From contig OX243816.1 of the NCBI GenBank assembly GCA_945859605.1, positions 29,941,068-30,005,067 on the forward strand: a DNA stretch of 64,000 nt, written 5' to 3'. Shown one piece after another: positions 12,920 to 23,600 of this stretch (position 1 is its first letter; every line of letters starts with the position of its first letter). The translations under genes were made by a program, and so were the position numbers. The notes beneath the pieces are model-generated. The model was not told where the DNA came from, did not search any database, and saw nothing but the letters and a program-made list of their open reading frames with translations. Origin of the DNA: Lumbricus rubellus. Lineage: Eukaryota; Annelida; Clitellata; Crassiclitellata; Lumbricidae.

Positions 12920-13162
12920 AAATCAAAGCTCACGACGAGAGCGAGTCGGAAGCGGGATGGATCGAGGGAGTCGCGATTCTTGTTGCTGTTCTTGTCGTCG
13001 TCCTCGTGACGTCGTTCAACGACTGGCGGAAGGAGCGCCAGTTTCGTGGACTTCAGAACAAGATCGAGCACGAGCACAAGTTTGCGACGATCCGTGGAGG
13101 CGAGGTCATCCAGATTCCAGTTGGTGACCTTGTCGTCGGTGACATTTGCCAGGTTAAATATG
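12920..13162 (+). CDS. PMCA exon 2: M2 and start of actuator domain
   Basis: Residues 68-148. The split first codon (C from exon 1 plus AA) gives Gln and leads into an acidic stretch ([13 protein letters not shown]). M2 follows ([19 protein letters not shown]), then the conserved [18 protein letters not shown] and [18 protein letters not shown] segments of the actuator domain. Acceptor TTAATAG, donor GTCAGT. The longer ATG-started readings here run through the exon boundaries and are not real proteins. Confidence 0.95.
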
Positions 13163-13389
13163 GTCAGTATTTAACTCAGCATGAGACTCATTTTTGTTGT
13201 TGTATATTCAGGTCACGAGGTCATGTACAGGCTGTACATGTGGTGGTTGTGGTTGTTACAGGCAAGGTTGACTCGAATTGGTGTTCCTATTTTAGCTGGA
13301 CTTGGAGTAATTTTGAAAAAATTGGCAATGATGGTTACCGTGGTTTGACTATTTGATGCTTGTGTAATTTTATAGCATAATATACAGAA

Positions 13390-14690
13390 AAGTATATGCA
13401 TCAGGCTGACCTGATGATCACACGACCATCATCAGATGTAATGGTTTTCAAATGGTGGCAAGATGGAGACAGAGATAGGATAAGTAGCTCATGTCAATGG
13501 TTGCTCAGAAATTTTTACCATACATTCCAGACTATCCTTAGCTAAGAATGGTGGCATTTGACTTAAGTGGCAAAATCAGCAACTGATGAAACCAATCTCA
13601 CCTGTGACTGCTGCATCCTTCAGTTGGAAGAAAGGTTGGTTGTGGCGTTACTGGTGTACATACATTCAGCAGAGCGGCCGACTTAGTCGATCTTTTCAGG
13701 AATAAATTCCAACAAGGGAAATGAAATAATGAAGAATTATAGTTGCTAGTTATGGATAAGTGTGATGGTTAAAAATTGAATTGACATTGAAAGATTGTGA
13801 TGGAGAAAATAGCATCAGTACGTCTAATTTCAGATAGGTGTAGATGAATTTTTATTTACAAATTTATGTAAAACTGTTTTCATGTGATGCATACTTTATC
13901 ATGCCTTACATTTCAACATACATTGGCATACCTTTCTTTATAGCAGCATAACTTAAAAATTATGTACTAATTAGCCCAGCACAGACATATTATGATACGG
14001 GTAATTGAATATAGTTGAATTCACTTGTGGTTGTTCTCTTCTGCTAATAATTGGCTCAATTAAATCCTATTATTAGCTAATAACGATGTAGGAGGGATAC
14101 AGGTTGATGATATACAAGCTTACAGATTATAAAAGGATTGGAAAGTACAAGTTTTTAATTATAAACTGATCATGCCAGGGCTCTGTGACCTCTAATAATT
14201 GGCCCCCAAGTGTTTCAAAGAGACTTGCTGAATGCACACCACGCCCCCTCCCCCCCACCCACAGTGAGCCCCAAAGGTGGAGTTTGAACCCCACTGATGA
14301 ATATTGGACTATATATGAACTGGGGCTGAGTTCAGAATAGACAGTTCTGAAGCATGTTCTGGAGATGGCCGGTCTCTGAAGTGGAACATGCCCCAGATGT
14401 GATGATCAAGCTGATCTCATGGGGGACCAATGTCCTTCCAGTGGATTTGGTGTAAGAGCTTATCCAGCTGGGGGAACTGTAATTGTGTGATACTTGGACT
14501 GTTTGTATTGACAAGAATTAATGTTTCTGCTAACCCTTTAGAAGCCATTAATTGAGAAAGCTTGTTAGAACAACTGTTTTTATATTGAAGGAATTGGTGT
14601 GAGAGAGAAATACACGCATAGAAAGACATACAGAAAGGAAGATGTTAGTGTATGAGGAAGAGATGCAGTTGAAGAATTCCTAGGATGTGG
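13390..14690. other. Intron 2, no recognised feature
   Basis: AT-rich sequence without a coding or repeat signal I can defend. Confidence 0.45.
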
Positions 14691-14702
14691 TACCTTGTAG
14701 AT

Positions 14703-15165
14703 CAGTGGTTCTTAACCAGTGTTCGACCGAACCCCTGAGGTTCGGTGAGCCAGTGCCAGGGGTTCGGCAGAGGTCCTCTGAAATATATACATATTCAGTG
14801 AAAAATCATATGCTATTTTTCCAACTTTTATTTAATAAATTTGGTTTGAAACCTTATTAAATTTAAAGCTGCTCATCCTGTTAACCTTAGTTTTGTCTTA
14901 GTGCACCTCCCGATAATTAACACGGCAGGCATCTTTCTGTGAAGTAATAATTACCGATAAGATATATGTAATTTTTCGTTGTTTTGCTGCAGAAATAGCA
15001 TCGTATGACGTACGCTAAAAGCAACTATTACCCTTTTCTATTATATTTATACCACAGAGTATGTCGAGCAAAAAAGAAAAATTATGGTTCAAACTTGAGG
15101 GGTTCGGTGAATGGTCATGGATTTCTCTTGGGGTTCGGCTCCCTTAAAAAGGTTAAGAACCACTG
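14703..15165. mobile_element. hAT-type MITE, 463 bp
   Basis: 15-bp perfect inverted ends (CAGTGGTTCTTAACC / GGTTAAGAACCACTG) and a perfect 8-bp duplication TTGTAGAT at 14695-14702 and 15166-15173. Internal GGGGTTCGG motifs near both ends. No transposase. Confidence 0.96.
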
Positions 15166-15744
15166 TTGTAGATGATGACTGCACAATATTCACGTTGATG
15201 TTGATGAGATGATAATGGTCTGACGAGGGACAGGACTAGTCAGAGAAAACAATGAGGAAATTATGAAGTGATGATTGTGATAGAACGGACCTTTGTGAGC
15301 GTAAAAGATGGCACAGCACGGCAACATGGTGCTCAGCAAATTACGGGTAATTTTCATTTTCAGCACGACCACAGCAACCACAAATTTGTATGTGACGCTG
15401 AGAATTTCAGCAATTTGCAGTGAACTGTCGTTTCTGACCTGTTTTCTGGTTACTGTATCTGACCAATCAATCACTTGCATCAAGGTGGTAGCTCTACCTA
15501 GGGAAGGATGGAGGTAGGGATGGGAGAGGGAGGGAGGGACATATGCAGAGGACCATGAAGATGCAGCCGGTTGCTGTAACGAGGAGTCTAATCACCATGC
15601 GGATAGGCGTGGGATGCTTCAAGCGAGGGCATAATTATGGTTTGTGGATTTTTTTGGTTGATTAGTGTAAGTGGAAGTGTCTGAAGATAGGGCAGTTGGT
15701 TGGAGTAGTCTACAGTCGTCTGTTGCAGGGCCTTGACTTGAAGC

Positions 15745-15798
15745 TTTAATTAATATATATATTAATTAAATTACTGAATATATTCAGTAATTTAATTA
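15745..15798. repeat. Two overlapping perfect palindromes
   Basis: 26-bp palindrome at 15745-15770 (centre ATATAT) overlaps a 36-bp perfect palindrome at 15763-15798 (arms TAATTAAATTACTGAATA). Confidence 0.93.
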
Positions 15799-16074
15799 CA
15801 GTAATGACTCGGTTGTCCTCAGGAGGGAAAACTAATTAGGAGGAAAACATCAGTGATTCAAGATTTCTGGAGAGCTGCCCAATGTGGCTTTGTTAGATGA
15901 GGAAGATGTTCTAAATTTTTTCAGGAGTTAATGAACATATTGAAACAGCATCGTTCATTATTATATATTCGTTTTATTGAGATTCTCGCTGACATACCGC
16001 AGCCAATTATTCATGATTCATGATTAAAGTAATGCTTTGGTAAATGGATCTATGAATTTTTACCTTGTAATCAG

Positions 16075-17067
16075 TAAAAGGTCTTTATGTGGATCAAGAG
16101 GCGGTGATAAGAACTGAATATGGAGATACGAGTAAATTTAAAATAAGGAAAGGAGTGAGGCAGGGGTGCATTTTGTCCCCTTTCCTGTTCAATCTGTATG
16201 CCGAGAGAATTATGAGGAGAGCTGGATTGGAGGAGGCAACAGAGGGGGTAAGGATAGCGGGGAAAATACTGAATAATCTGAGGTACGCCGATGATACGAC
16301 ATTATTGGCGGGTAAGAGGGACGACCTAGTCGAGTTAATAAGAAGAGTCAGGAAGGAAAGCGAAAAGGCGGGACTATACTTCAATGTAAAGAAAACAAAG
16401 GTTATGACAACTGCAACATGGGAAAACTTTGAGGTGGATGGAGAAACAATAGAGGTAGTATCGAGCTTCACATTCCTGGGATCTATGATAGAGAAGGAGG
16501 GAAGAAGTGATATGGAAATAAGGAGGAGGGTAACAATGGGGAAAACGGCAATGAACGGTCTGGAAAAGATTTGGAAGGATAAATACGTGAGCAGGGAAAC
16601 AAAGAAAAGACTGGTAAAAGCACTGATCTTCCCAGTGGTCCTATATGGATGCGAGACATGGACAAAGACACGGGATATGGAAAAGAAAATCAATGCATGT
16701 GAGATGTGGATTTGGAGAAAGATGCTAAGGATTTCATGGACGGAGAAGAGAACTAACGAATCGGTGCGCGTGGAGCTCGGAATAGAGAGGGAGGAGACAC
16801 TGCAGCAAACAGCAACTTGGAGGAAACTGAGCTACTTCGGCCATGTGATGAGATCTAATGGTTTGGAAAAGGAGCTGATGACGGCATGCGGTGAGGGAAG
16901 GAGAAGATGTGGAAGGCCAAGGAAGAAATGGTTGGATGAGGTACAGGAAAAGTCTAGCATGAGACTGGAGGAGCTAAGAGAGGCGACTAGGGAGAGGATC
17001 AACTGGAGAGGATACATCAGGGATATCGCCAGAGCTGCAGAAGCTGACGGCACCAGGTGACCAGGTG
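16075..17067 (+). mobile_element. RTE-like LINE, 5'-truncated copy with open RT frame
   Basis: Continuous open frame from 16071 to the TGA at 17058-17060, about 330 codons. It shows GVRQGCILSPFLFNLYAE, NLRYADDTTLLAG (catalytic YADD), FTFLGSMI, FPVVLYGCETWT and GRRRCGRPRKKWLD, in the order of RTE/BovB-type ORF2 C-termini. The endonuclease and N-terminal RT parts are missing, which suits 5' truncation. It ends in a doubled CCAGGTGA. A 6-bp match AATCAG on both sides may be the target duplication. It probably encodes no active enzyme. Confidence 0.9.
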
Positions 17068-17119
17068 AATCAGGATGCATTTTTCTTAGTATTTTCTGCT
17101 AAGAACTAATATCAATCAA

Positions 17120-17300
17120 TAAATCAATCAGAATTTGTATAGCACCCTTCAAGGTCTATACTCAGAGGCGCTCCCAGGCCAGGTGAAAGAAAGCAGTCTT
17201 AAACAGTTGGTGAAATTGAGAATAGTTTGGGAGGCGTCGTATAGTCAAGGGAGGGAAGCCTGTTCCAGTGACTAAATTACTCTCTGATGTGAACTGTCTA
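17120..17300 (-). mobile_element. Repeat with SINE-like tail module
   Basis: Starts TTTGTATAGCACCCTTCAAG and CTCAGAGGCGCTCCC, the antisense of the SINE 3' tail. The remaining body is related to those at 36747 and 38055, not to the SINE head. Confidence 0.55.
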
Positions 17301-17324
17301 GTGTTATGGCTCATTTATACCACT

Positions 17325-17530
17325 TGTGGGGCAGGGTGGTACAGTGGGTATGTTCGCTGCCTTGCAGGTTCAAATCCACCTCAAGTCGCCATGTAGGGAC
17401 TTTGGGAAAGTCCTTCACTTGCACTTGCTCAGCGCTTCTTCGTGAAACTCTGATTGAGTGTTTGCGCTCAGGAGTCGGGAGCGCTTCTGAGTAGGAAACT
17501 TGAAGGGCCGCTATAACAAGTGCACATCTG
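17325..17530 (+). mobile_element. tRNA-derived SINE
   Basis: GGGTGGTACAGTGGG box A-like, GGTTCAAATCC box B, then CCATGTAGGGACTTTGGG, GTGAAACTCTGATT and CTTGAAGGGCCGCTATAAC tail. Confidence 0.9.
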
Positions 17531-17619
17531 GTGCCCTGTTAATGTCTGGTTTGAGACTGCAGGTACTGCACTAATCAGGTCATCCGTGGGGGATCACCAC
17601 AAACAGCAATGTGAAGGAT

Positions 17620-17657
17620 CAAATGGTCTCTACTACATCAGTAGTAGAGACCATTTG
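17620..17657. repeat. Perfect 17-bp stem hairpin, 4-nt loop
   Basis: CAAATGGTCTCTACTAC, loop ATCA, and its exact reverse complement. Confidence 0.93.
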
Positions 17658-18262
17658 AGAGATCCCTAATTGAGAGATCCATCATTCGGACCTCGAAAGA
17701 ATACATCAGCTGCTGCACATGGAGAATATTCACTCGGCACATATTGGATCACTGTTACCGTTCAGCTCTTCGTTGAATTTCCTCACTTTGATGTTCAAGT
17801 CGTGACATAGATAAGACTCTTGGAGTGGTCGCTGTGGGAGGAGAAATGAGGCACTGGCCAGTGTCTCAATGGAGCTTTTGACGCCAGTCTAGTGAATGTT
17901 GAAGGGCAGAGGTGCACAGCCTGCAGGCCGGGATGCATGCTCCCCTCTCCCCCATGGCGAAGTAGCATGTCAGGACCTTCATTTGGATGGTATCCAACTA
18001 ATCGTCGGATTTTGCTTCATCTCAGTTCTTGCCGACCGATCGCAATTGGCAGAAAACAATTTAACGCATCGATCGATTGACTGTCGCAATACGGCAGCCA
18101 TTCCTCAACAAATGGTATTACCGGACTGTTCCTCCTAGTCCAGCTAAACATTGTGGGTATGATCTGTGTTGAGATTATTCCAATGGGACTATCATCTGGT
18201 GCTGGCTGGCTGAGCAGTTGACCTCAACGACCGTGCCGACTGCTTCAGTGTGCTGGCACACT

Positions 18263-18333
18263 TTAACCCTTTAATGCCAGAGGGTATAGGATTTCCCGTA
18301 CCATTTACTACCATCTCCGCATTAAAGGGTTAA
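18263..18333. mobile_element. 71-bp TTAA-bounded palindromic MITE, copy 1
   Basis: TTAACCCTTTAATGC at one end, GCATTAAAGGGTTAA at the other. TTAA targets with CCC termini are typical of piggyBac-type elements. Near-identical to 21759-21829. Confidence 0.85.
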
Positions 18334-18664
18334 AGATTCATGGTTACTCCCGCTGTTTGTCTGCCCACGTATTTACAATATTCCCTCAGCAACTGTGAAT
18401 TGCATGTGCATTTGAGTTGCTGCAGGATTGCAAGGTTCGCTATTGTTTACTGCAAAATTTCCTGCCAAGATTGTTGATCTTGTCCGTGCATTTGTATGCC
18501 TACAACTTGAGCTATGCGCAGGTGAATGGCAAAACATGTGTCTTAGTTTAGCTTTGATTAATGAGTAAGACAGAGCAGCGATCTAATTGCTCCAGACATT
18601 TCTGCAGCTCCAATGCTCGAAATTATGAAGTCCACAGTCCATTATTATTGATGTGCTCGGCACC

Positions 18665-18755
18665 ACTATTGAGAGAGAGACAGAGACCGACAGAGAGACG
18701 GACAGAAAGACAGACAGAGAGACAGACAGAGAGATAGAGAGAGAGAGAGCCCTGG
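18665..18755 (+). repeat. GACAGAGA purine-rich repeat
   Basis: GAGACAGACAGA-type low-complexity run. Confidence 0.9.
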
Positions 18756-18799
18756 GGGAAGTTTTGCTGCTCTGGACTATGCGAGTTGTGTTTCCTTCC

Positions 18800-19145
18800 T
18801 GGAACAGGTGGCACATGTGTTACTCTGGAGAAGTATTTGACATTTATGAGTAGCCTAGAAGGAAACCAACATGCCTGTTGATGGTTAATGGTGGCAGGTG
18901 GCAAAAGTGTTACTTATGGTATTTGATGTTATGAGTAGGAGACATCGAGATGAAGTCCTTTGACCTGGATATCAACTGAGACAAATCCAGGTGACCCGGA
19001 TTGTTATCTCTAGATGTATTAAATGACTTTTGATGGTGGCAGGTGACAAAAGCATTACTCCTGATACTCAATCTTATGAGTAGGAGACCAAGGCCTTTGT
19101 CCTAGGTCTCAACTGAGACAAATCCAGATATATTAAATGACTGTT
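18800..19145 (+). repeat. Diverged tandem repeats of about 120-145 bp
   Basis: GGTGGCAGGTGGCAAAAGTG at 18891 recurs as GGTGGCAGGTGACAAAAGCA at 19035, with TATGAGTAGGAGAC and ACTGAGACAAATCCAG following each. A more diverged partial copy sits at 18807. Confidence 0.65.
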
Positions 19146-19576
19146 TTAATGTAATTTAGGTAGGCTGTTCCAATAATCATGGCTGCTCTCTGTGCTAGCA
19201 TAGAATGATGTCATATGCTATCTGAGAACAGAATTGTTATCAGTAAGCTGAAGAGAAAACTAGCAGTGGTTGAAGATATGATGCCACATTGCCTGTGTTT
19301 TACAGAAATTATCATGGCAACATTATGGTCTTCTGTTGACAACTTGTCTAGTCATCTTTGGTCGTGGGTGGTTGACTATGTCTTACATTGCCTGACCCAA
19401 AAATAAACTGCTGCTGTTCATTCATTTATTCATTTGTTCGTTTATTTATTGCACCACCAAGTAACATAAAATAACAATGTCCATTGTTCAGGATATTGAC
19501 GCCAGCATGCAATGAGATGCAAAAGGCCACGACGATAATAATTACGTGTGTTTGTTGTAGAGGTCATAACATCAGG

Positions 19577-19653
19577 TTTCGGTGTATACTAATACTGCAA
19601 GGTATTGTCTTTGTCTTTCGGTTTATACTATACTGCAAGGTATTGTTTTTGTC
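19577..19653 (+). repeat. Short tandem duplication just upstream of exon 3
   Basis: Two copies of about 38 nt (19577-19615 and 19616-19653) carrying TATACTGCAAGGTATTGT and a T-rich end, immediately before the CGTCGTACAG acceptor. Only the tract is duplicated, not the AG. Confidence 0.8.
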
Positions 19654-19670
19654 CTTTTGTCGTCGTACAG

Positions 19671-19796
19671 GTGACCTTTTGCCAGCTGATGGCATCATTA
19701 TCCAGAGCAACGACCTGAAGGTGGATGAAAGCTCACTGACAGGAGAGTCAGACCATGTGAAGAAAGGAGAATCCACGGATCCAATGCTCCTGTCAG
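19671..19796 (+). CDS. PMCA exon 3: actuator domain with TGES loop
   Basis: Residues 149-190. It encodes [19 protein letters not shown] followed by [12 protein letters not shown]. The TGES loop supplies the catalytic Glu for dephosphorylation of the aspartyl-phosphate in P-type ATPases. Acceptor TACAG after a duplicated T-rich tract, donor GTAGGA. Enters with 2 nt of a split Gly and leaves with 1 nt over. Confidence 0.95.
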
Positions 19797-19845
19797 GTAG
19801 GATCGGGACTGTCTACTTGATGATCGTTAATCAGTTGCTAATGCA

Positions 19846-20190
19846 TTAGAGCCATCATATTTGTTCTTTGGAGCCGTCGTATTCGTCTGTTAGAGCCATC
19901 ATATTCGTCCGTTAAAGCCATCATATTCGTCCGTTAAAGCCATCATATTCGTCCGTTAGAGCCATCATGTTCGTTCGTTAGAGCCATCATATTTGTCCGT
20001 TAGAGCCATCATATGCGTCCATTAGAACCATCATATTCGTCCATTAGAGCCATATTGTTCGTCCGTTAGAGCCATCATATTTGTCCTTTAGAGCCATCAT
20101 ATACGTTCATTAGAGCCATCATATTCGTCCGTTAGAGCCATCATTTTCGTCTGTTAGAGCCATCATATTCATACGTTAGAGCCATCATAG
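19846..20190 (+). repeat. 22-bp minisatellite
   Basis: About 15 copies of GAGCCATCATATTCGTCCGTTA with substitutions, starting 50 nt after the exon 3 donor. Confidence 0.95.
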
Positions 20191-20560
20191 TCTTTGGTGC
20201 TTGCAAGATAAATGCAGATATTCCATCATTCACTACTAGTATGGCTGCAGAAATTATCAGGTGTGCAGCAGCAGTGGAAGGAAATATTGCGTTGTCATGT
20301 GACCCAGATACATTGGTGTTGTTGTGTTGTTTATATGGTTGTGATGGTCTCAGGTATCCTCAATATAATATTTGACCTCAGCATTCAATAAATAACTCTT
20401 ATTGCTTATTACTGTGTGACCTGCCTACCAGTAATTGCACCATTTACTGATTACAATATATAACAGAAACGTTAGACAGTCTTCTCACAGCAGTTGAGTG
20501 TGACTGTTGCCATGTAGTATGGCCTTAGCATTTTTATGTCTCCGGTTTTCCAGGCAGAAT

Positions 20561-20762
20561 GTATGCATGAGCACTTGTTATAGCGCCCCTTCAAGAATTT
20601 CGCTCAGAGGTGCTCCCGACTACAACGCGGACACTGAATCGGAGTGAGTTTCACGCCAAAGCGCATGAGCAGCAGTGAAGGACTTGCTCAGGGTCCCTAC
20701 AGTGTGGCTTGAGGTGAGTTTGAACCCCATAAATCTACCCCTACACAACCGAGCCCCACAAG
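20561..20762 (-). mobile_element. tRNA-derived SINE, antisense
   Basis: Antisense tail GCACTTGTTATAGCGCCCCT, then TTTCACGCCAAAGCGC, a degraded box B (GAGTTTGAACCCC) and a TGTGGGGCTC end. Confidence 0.85.
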
Positions 20763-21044
20763 TGTTTTAAACTATTTTTTGCTGTTCTGAAGTATTTGAC
20801 CAACAGTTCCGAATGTAATTGGAAAAATTAAATGTACTGCATTCTTGAAATTGAAATGTTGTCAACCTAGTTGGTCATCGACAAGAAGAGATTCAATGAC
20901 CCATTTTGCCCCTTTTGTTCCTCTTTAACATTTGCCTATTTGATTGAGTTCACCGAAAGGCAGAAATTTTGAAATGTCTCTGAAAAATCAAACTCATGAA
21001 GTCTTGAACTCTGGATTCAAAGTACAGCGGTTTAACCTCTAGAC

Positions 21045-21095
21045 CAGCGGTTCCCAACCCGTGGCCCGTGGGCCAAAAAAGGTTGGGAACCACTG
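21045..21095. mobile_element. 51-bp minimal hAT element
   Basis: Inverted ends CAGCGGTTCCCAACC and GGTTGGGAACCACTG (one mismatch) with only 21 bases between. The 8-bp duplication is perfect: CTCTAGAC at 21037-21044 and 21096-21103. Confidence 0.93.
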
Positions 21096-21299
21096 CTCTA
21101 GACTAACTTTTTTCGCCTATCTCTGTCCGTCCCTCTTTTTTCCCCGTCTCTCTTACTCACACACTCCTTGTTCGCAGCGTAATGTCAGGCTGAGTTTACA
21201 GCAATTATATTGAAATTTATTTAACTCAAGTATATCTGATATGTGTACTGCAGATAAAGATGACTTCAGTTTAAAGCAGAATTTGTTGAACTGTCATAG

Positions 21300-21446
21300 G
21301 AACCCACGTGATGGAAGGCAGTGGTAAGATGGTTGTGGTCGCTGTTGGTATCCACTCACAAGCCGGCATCATTTTCACACTTCTGGGTGCAACGCAGGAG
21401 GAGAAGAAAGATAAGAAGGATAAGAAGAAGAAGGAAAAAAGCACCA
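21300..21446 (+). CDS. PMCA exon 4: end of actuator domain, Lys-rich linker
   Basis: Residues 191-239. The split codon gives Gly, then [16 protein letters not shown] and [12 protein letters not shown], both strongly conserved in the family. A Lys-rich run ([15 protein letters not shown]) opens the A domain-M3 linker, the region that binds acidic phospholipid in relatives. Acceptor CATAG, donor GTAAGT. Confidence 0.94.
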
Positions 21447-21758
21447 GTAAGTCATACATGATTTGTTGTTCATGCTTATTGTGAATGATTTAAAATAATC
21501 TAAGATTAAGTGTGATTTATTCGTGTAAATAAGTCTAGATTGTGTTGTGCTGTTTTAATGATTTGCTTAGATGTACATATTGCATACAAACATACTTGCA
21601 TGCACATTGCACACACATGCAATTGAATCTGGAATTTATCTGGGGCTCTTTATGTAACTGACAATTACACTTCACGTACAAAAATTCATCTATGTTCCAA
21701 CAATGCTTTGGAAATGATCAGTTAAGCTTTGCAATGCACATGTACTGAACTGCAAGCT

Positions 21759-21829
21759 TTAACCCTTTAATGCCTGATGGTATAGGATTTCCCATACCAT
21801 TTACTACCATATCGGCATTAAAGGGTTAA
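21759..21829. mobile_element. 71-bp TTAA-bounded palindromic MITE, copy 2
   Basis: Same ends and same internal GGTATAGGATTTCCC / ACCATTTACTACCAT as copy 1 at 18263-18333. Confidence 0.87.
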
Positions 21830-22616
21830 CAAGTATTCGAGCTAATCTGATGTCAGACCGGCTATGCGTGATTGAATGTTATATGCACCTATGGGCGGTG
21901 AGCAAAAGGACAAAAGCATCCACAACAAATAGCTTGCACCCTAACTGACAGGCTTACGTAGTGCTCCACGTTCGTATGCATAATTCCGCACTTGGATCGT
22001 CATCATCATCATCATCATCATCAATGGTTTACCTTTCTTTGAAAAATGTTGCCACAACTGAACTCTGTTAATCTCTTTTGACTGCCTTTACATGGGGGAG
22101 GAGCCTGGGGAGGGCTGGACAGTGCAGTGGTTATCATGCGTTATGAGTACACTGACCATGTATACTCTTGCTGGACTGCCAGCAGAGAGAGATTGGATGT
22201 TAAAATCCCTGCCAAGACTGAAATTTGGTTTGAATTTTCTGCTTTACCTGCACCTCTAGGAAAACTAGCTAAAATGAGTACTTTGGCCGTATACTCTGAA
22301 CATTGGTGGAAACTTGAGATGGTGAGTGAGTCTATGAAAATGAAGTTGCGGACACTTCATAGCCTTAGCTGCCTTTGGACTAATTTAAGAAACTGCTCTT
22401 CATCTTCTTTATCATACAGTTTTTTTAACCTGGATTATCCAGTGAGTCTTTTCAGTTGCATGGATGTTGATGAGGCAGTTTGAATTCACCGTAGGGGATG
22501 CCCAGTGGTAGAGTAGAAAGTAGGTCTGAATGTGCTGAGGATGACTGATCTGTGATATAATGGACCTTTCAGAATCATCTGTAATGATAAATATGATTTT
22601 TGTTTTGTTCTATTAG

Positions 22617-22714
22617 ACTCTGATCAGACAAGTGGTGGAAAGAATATCTACAAGAACTCGAAAGGGAATGTCGACACAGAAGAGATAATGTTGAACGAAA
22701 CTAAAGCGAATGAG
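22617..22714 (+). CDS. PMCA exon 5: variable A-M3 linker
   Basis: Residues 240-272: a hydrophilic linker (SDQTSGGKNIYKNSKGN then an acidic stretch with EEIMLNE). Assignment rests on phase: the A left over from exon 4 plus AC gives Asn, 32 codons stay open, and exon 6 starts in phase 0. Acceptor TATTAG, donor GTGTGG. At 98 nt, skipping it would shift the frame, so it is probably constitutive. This is the part of PMCA that varies most between animals, so sequence similarity alone would not have found it. Confidence 0.82.
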
Positions 22715-23061
22715 GTGTGGCTTTGCTATATATTGGCAGTTGGTGTTTCATTCTGCAATTTATAATTTGCTAATTTGTTTCAAGGCAGTAAACTGAAATT
22801 CTGTTGCAAATGGTTACATAGTTTCAGCCAAGCTGTCGCCATCGCTTCTATAATTGAATTTTTTTATTGACGGGGAGCAACAGAAACTGTTCAGTCGTAA
22901 CTGACCAACAACGTGAAAGCGTTTGCTTGTCACTGGCAATGATGATTAACGTTCGACAATTAATTCAACTGTCGTCGTGCAAGCCTATTGAAAGTTTTGT
23001 TGAATATACATGCAGCTGTGGGTCTGGTTTTATGGATGTGACGTGGGCGGTGTGTTAATAG

Positions 23062-23203
23062 CATCCGGAAGGAGAAGATGGCGGGGAACCAGCAGCAGCG
23101 GTGGCAGAGGCCAGCGGAGCAAAGCCGCCAGCGAAAGGTCGCAAGGAGAAATCGGTTCTGCAGGCGAAACTGACGAAACTGGCCATCAAGATTGGATATG
23201 TTG
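23062..23203 (+). CDS. PMCA exon 6: linker end and start of M3
   Basis: Residues 273-319. It starts immediately after AATAG at His-Pro-Glu-Gly-Glu, passes an Ala-rich linker, then reaches the conserved KEKSVLQAKLTKLAIKIGYV just before M3. Phase 0 in, 1 nt out; donor GTCAGT. The in-frame TAG at the acceptor fixes the 5' limit. An apparent start at 23101 is an internal Val codon. Confidence 0.9.
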
Positions 23204-23495
23204 GTCAGTGGCATTTATCGTACATTTTAATATCAAGTAATATTAATATTGACAAATGGTCGCGTGCGTGTGTCTGCGTGCACATGTGTGTGTGTCTGTC
23301 TGCTTGCATGTGTGTGTCACTGTGTCTGCATGCATGCGTGCGTGTATTTTTAGTTGTATATGTAGTCCTTTGAGTTACATCGCTTTTCGATTCATTTTTA
23401 GATTTCTTTCTGTAATGTTGTCAACATTACAGAAAGACAGCAGCATGACATACATGTCTTTTATAGGTTTTTAGAGGTGCTATATAAATGTTTCA

Positions 23496-23600
23496 ATGTT
23501 ATTTCGAGTGCCTGTGTTCTGTAGGTACTGTGATTGCCATACTGACATGTTATTTCGAGTGCCTGTGTTGTTCTGTAGGTACTGTAATTGCCATACTGAC
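23496..23600 (+). repeat. Tandem duplication spanning the exon 7 acceptor
   Basis: Copy 1 (23496-23546, 51 nt) and copy 2 (23547-23600, 54 nt) lie head to tail. They differ by a 3-nt indel in the tract before the acceptor and one G/A change inside the exon. Each contains intron end, AG and the first 22 exon bases. Confidence 0.92.
23525..23578 (+). other. Possible alternative 5' extension of exon 7
   Basis: An upstream TTCTGTAG followed by GTACTGT matches the exon 7 acceptor. Using it would add exactly 54 nt with no stop, encoding [18 protein letters not shown] before the normal GTVIAIL start. The peptide is Cys-rich, and its first eight residues repeat the beginning of M3. Whether it is ever spliced in cannot be told from sequence. 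Confidence 0.45.

Noticed and set aside
16094..16693. 199-codon antisense frame opposite the RT
   Set aside because: Mirror of the reverse transcriptase coding strand, with no motif of its own.
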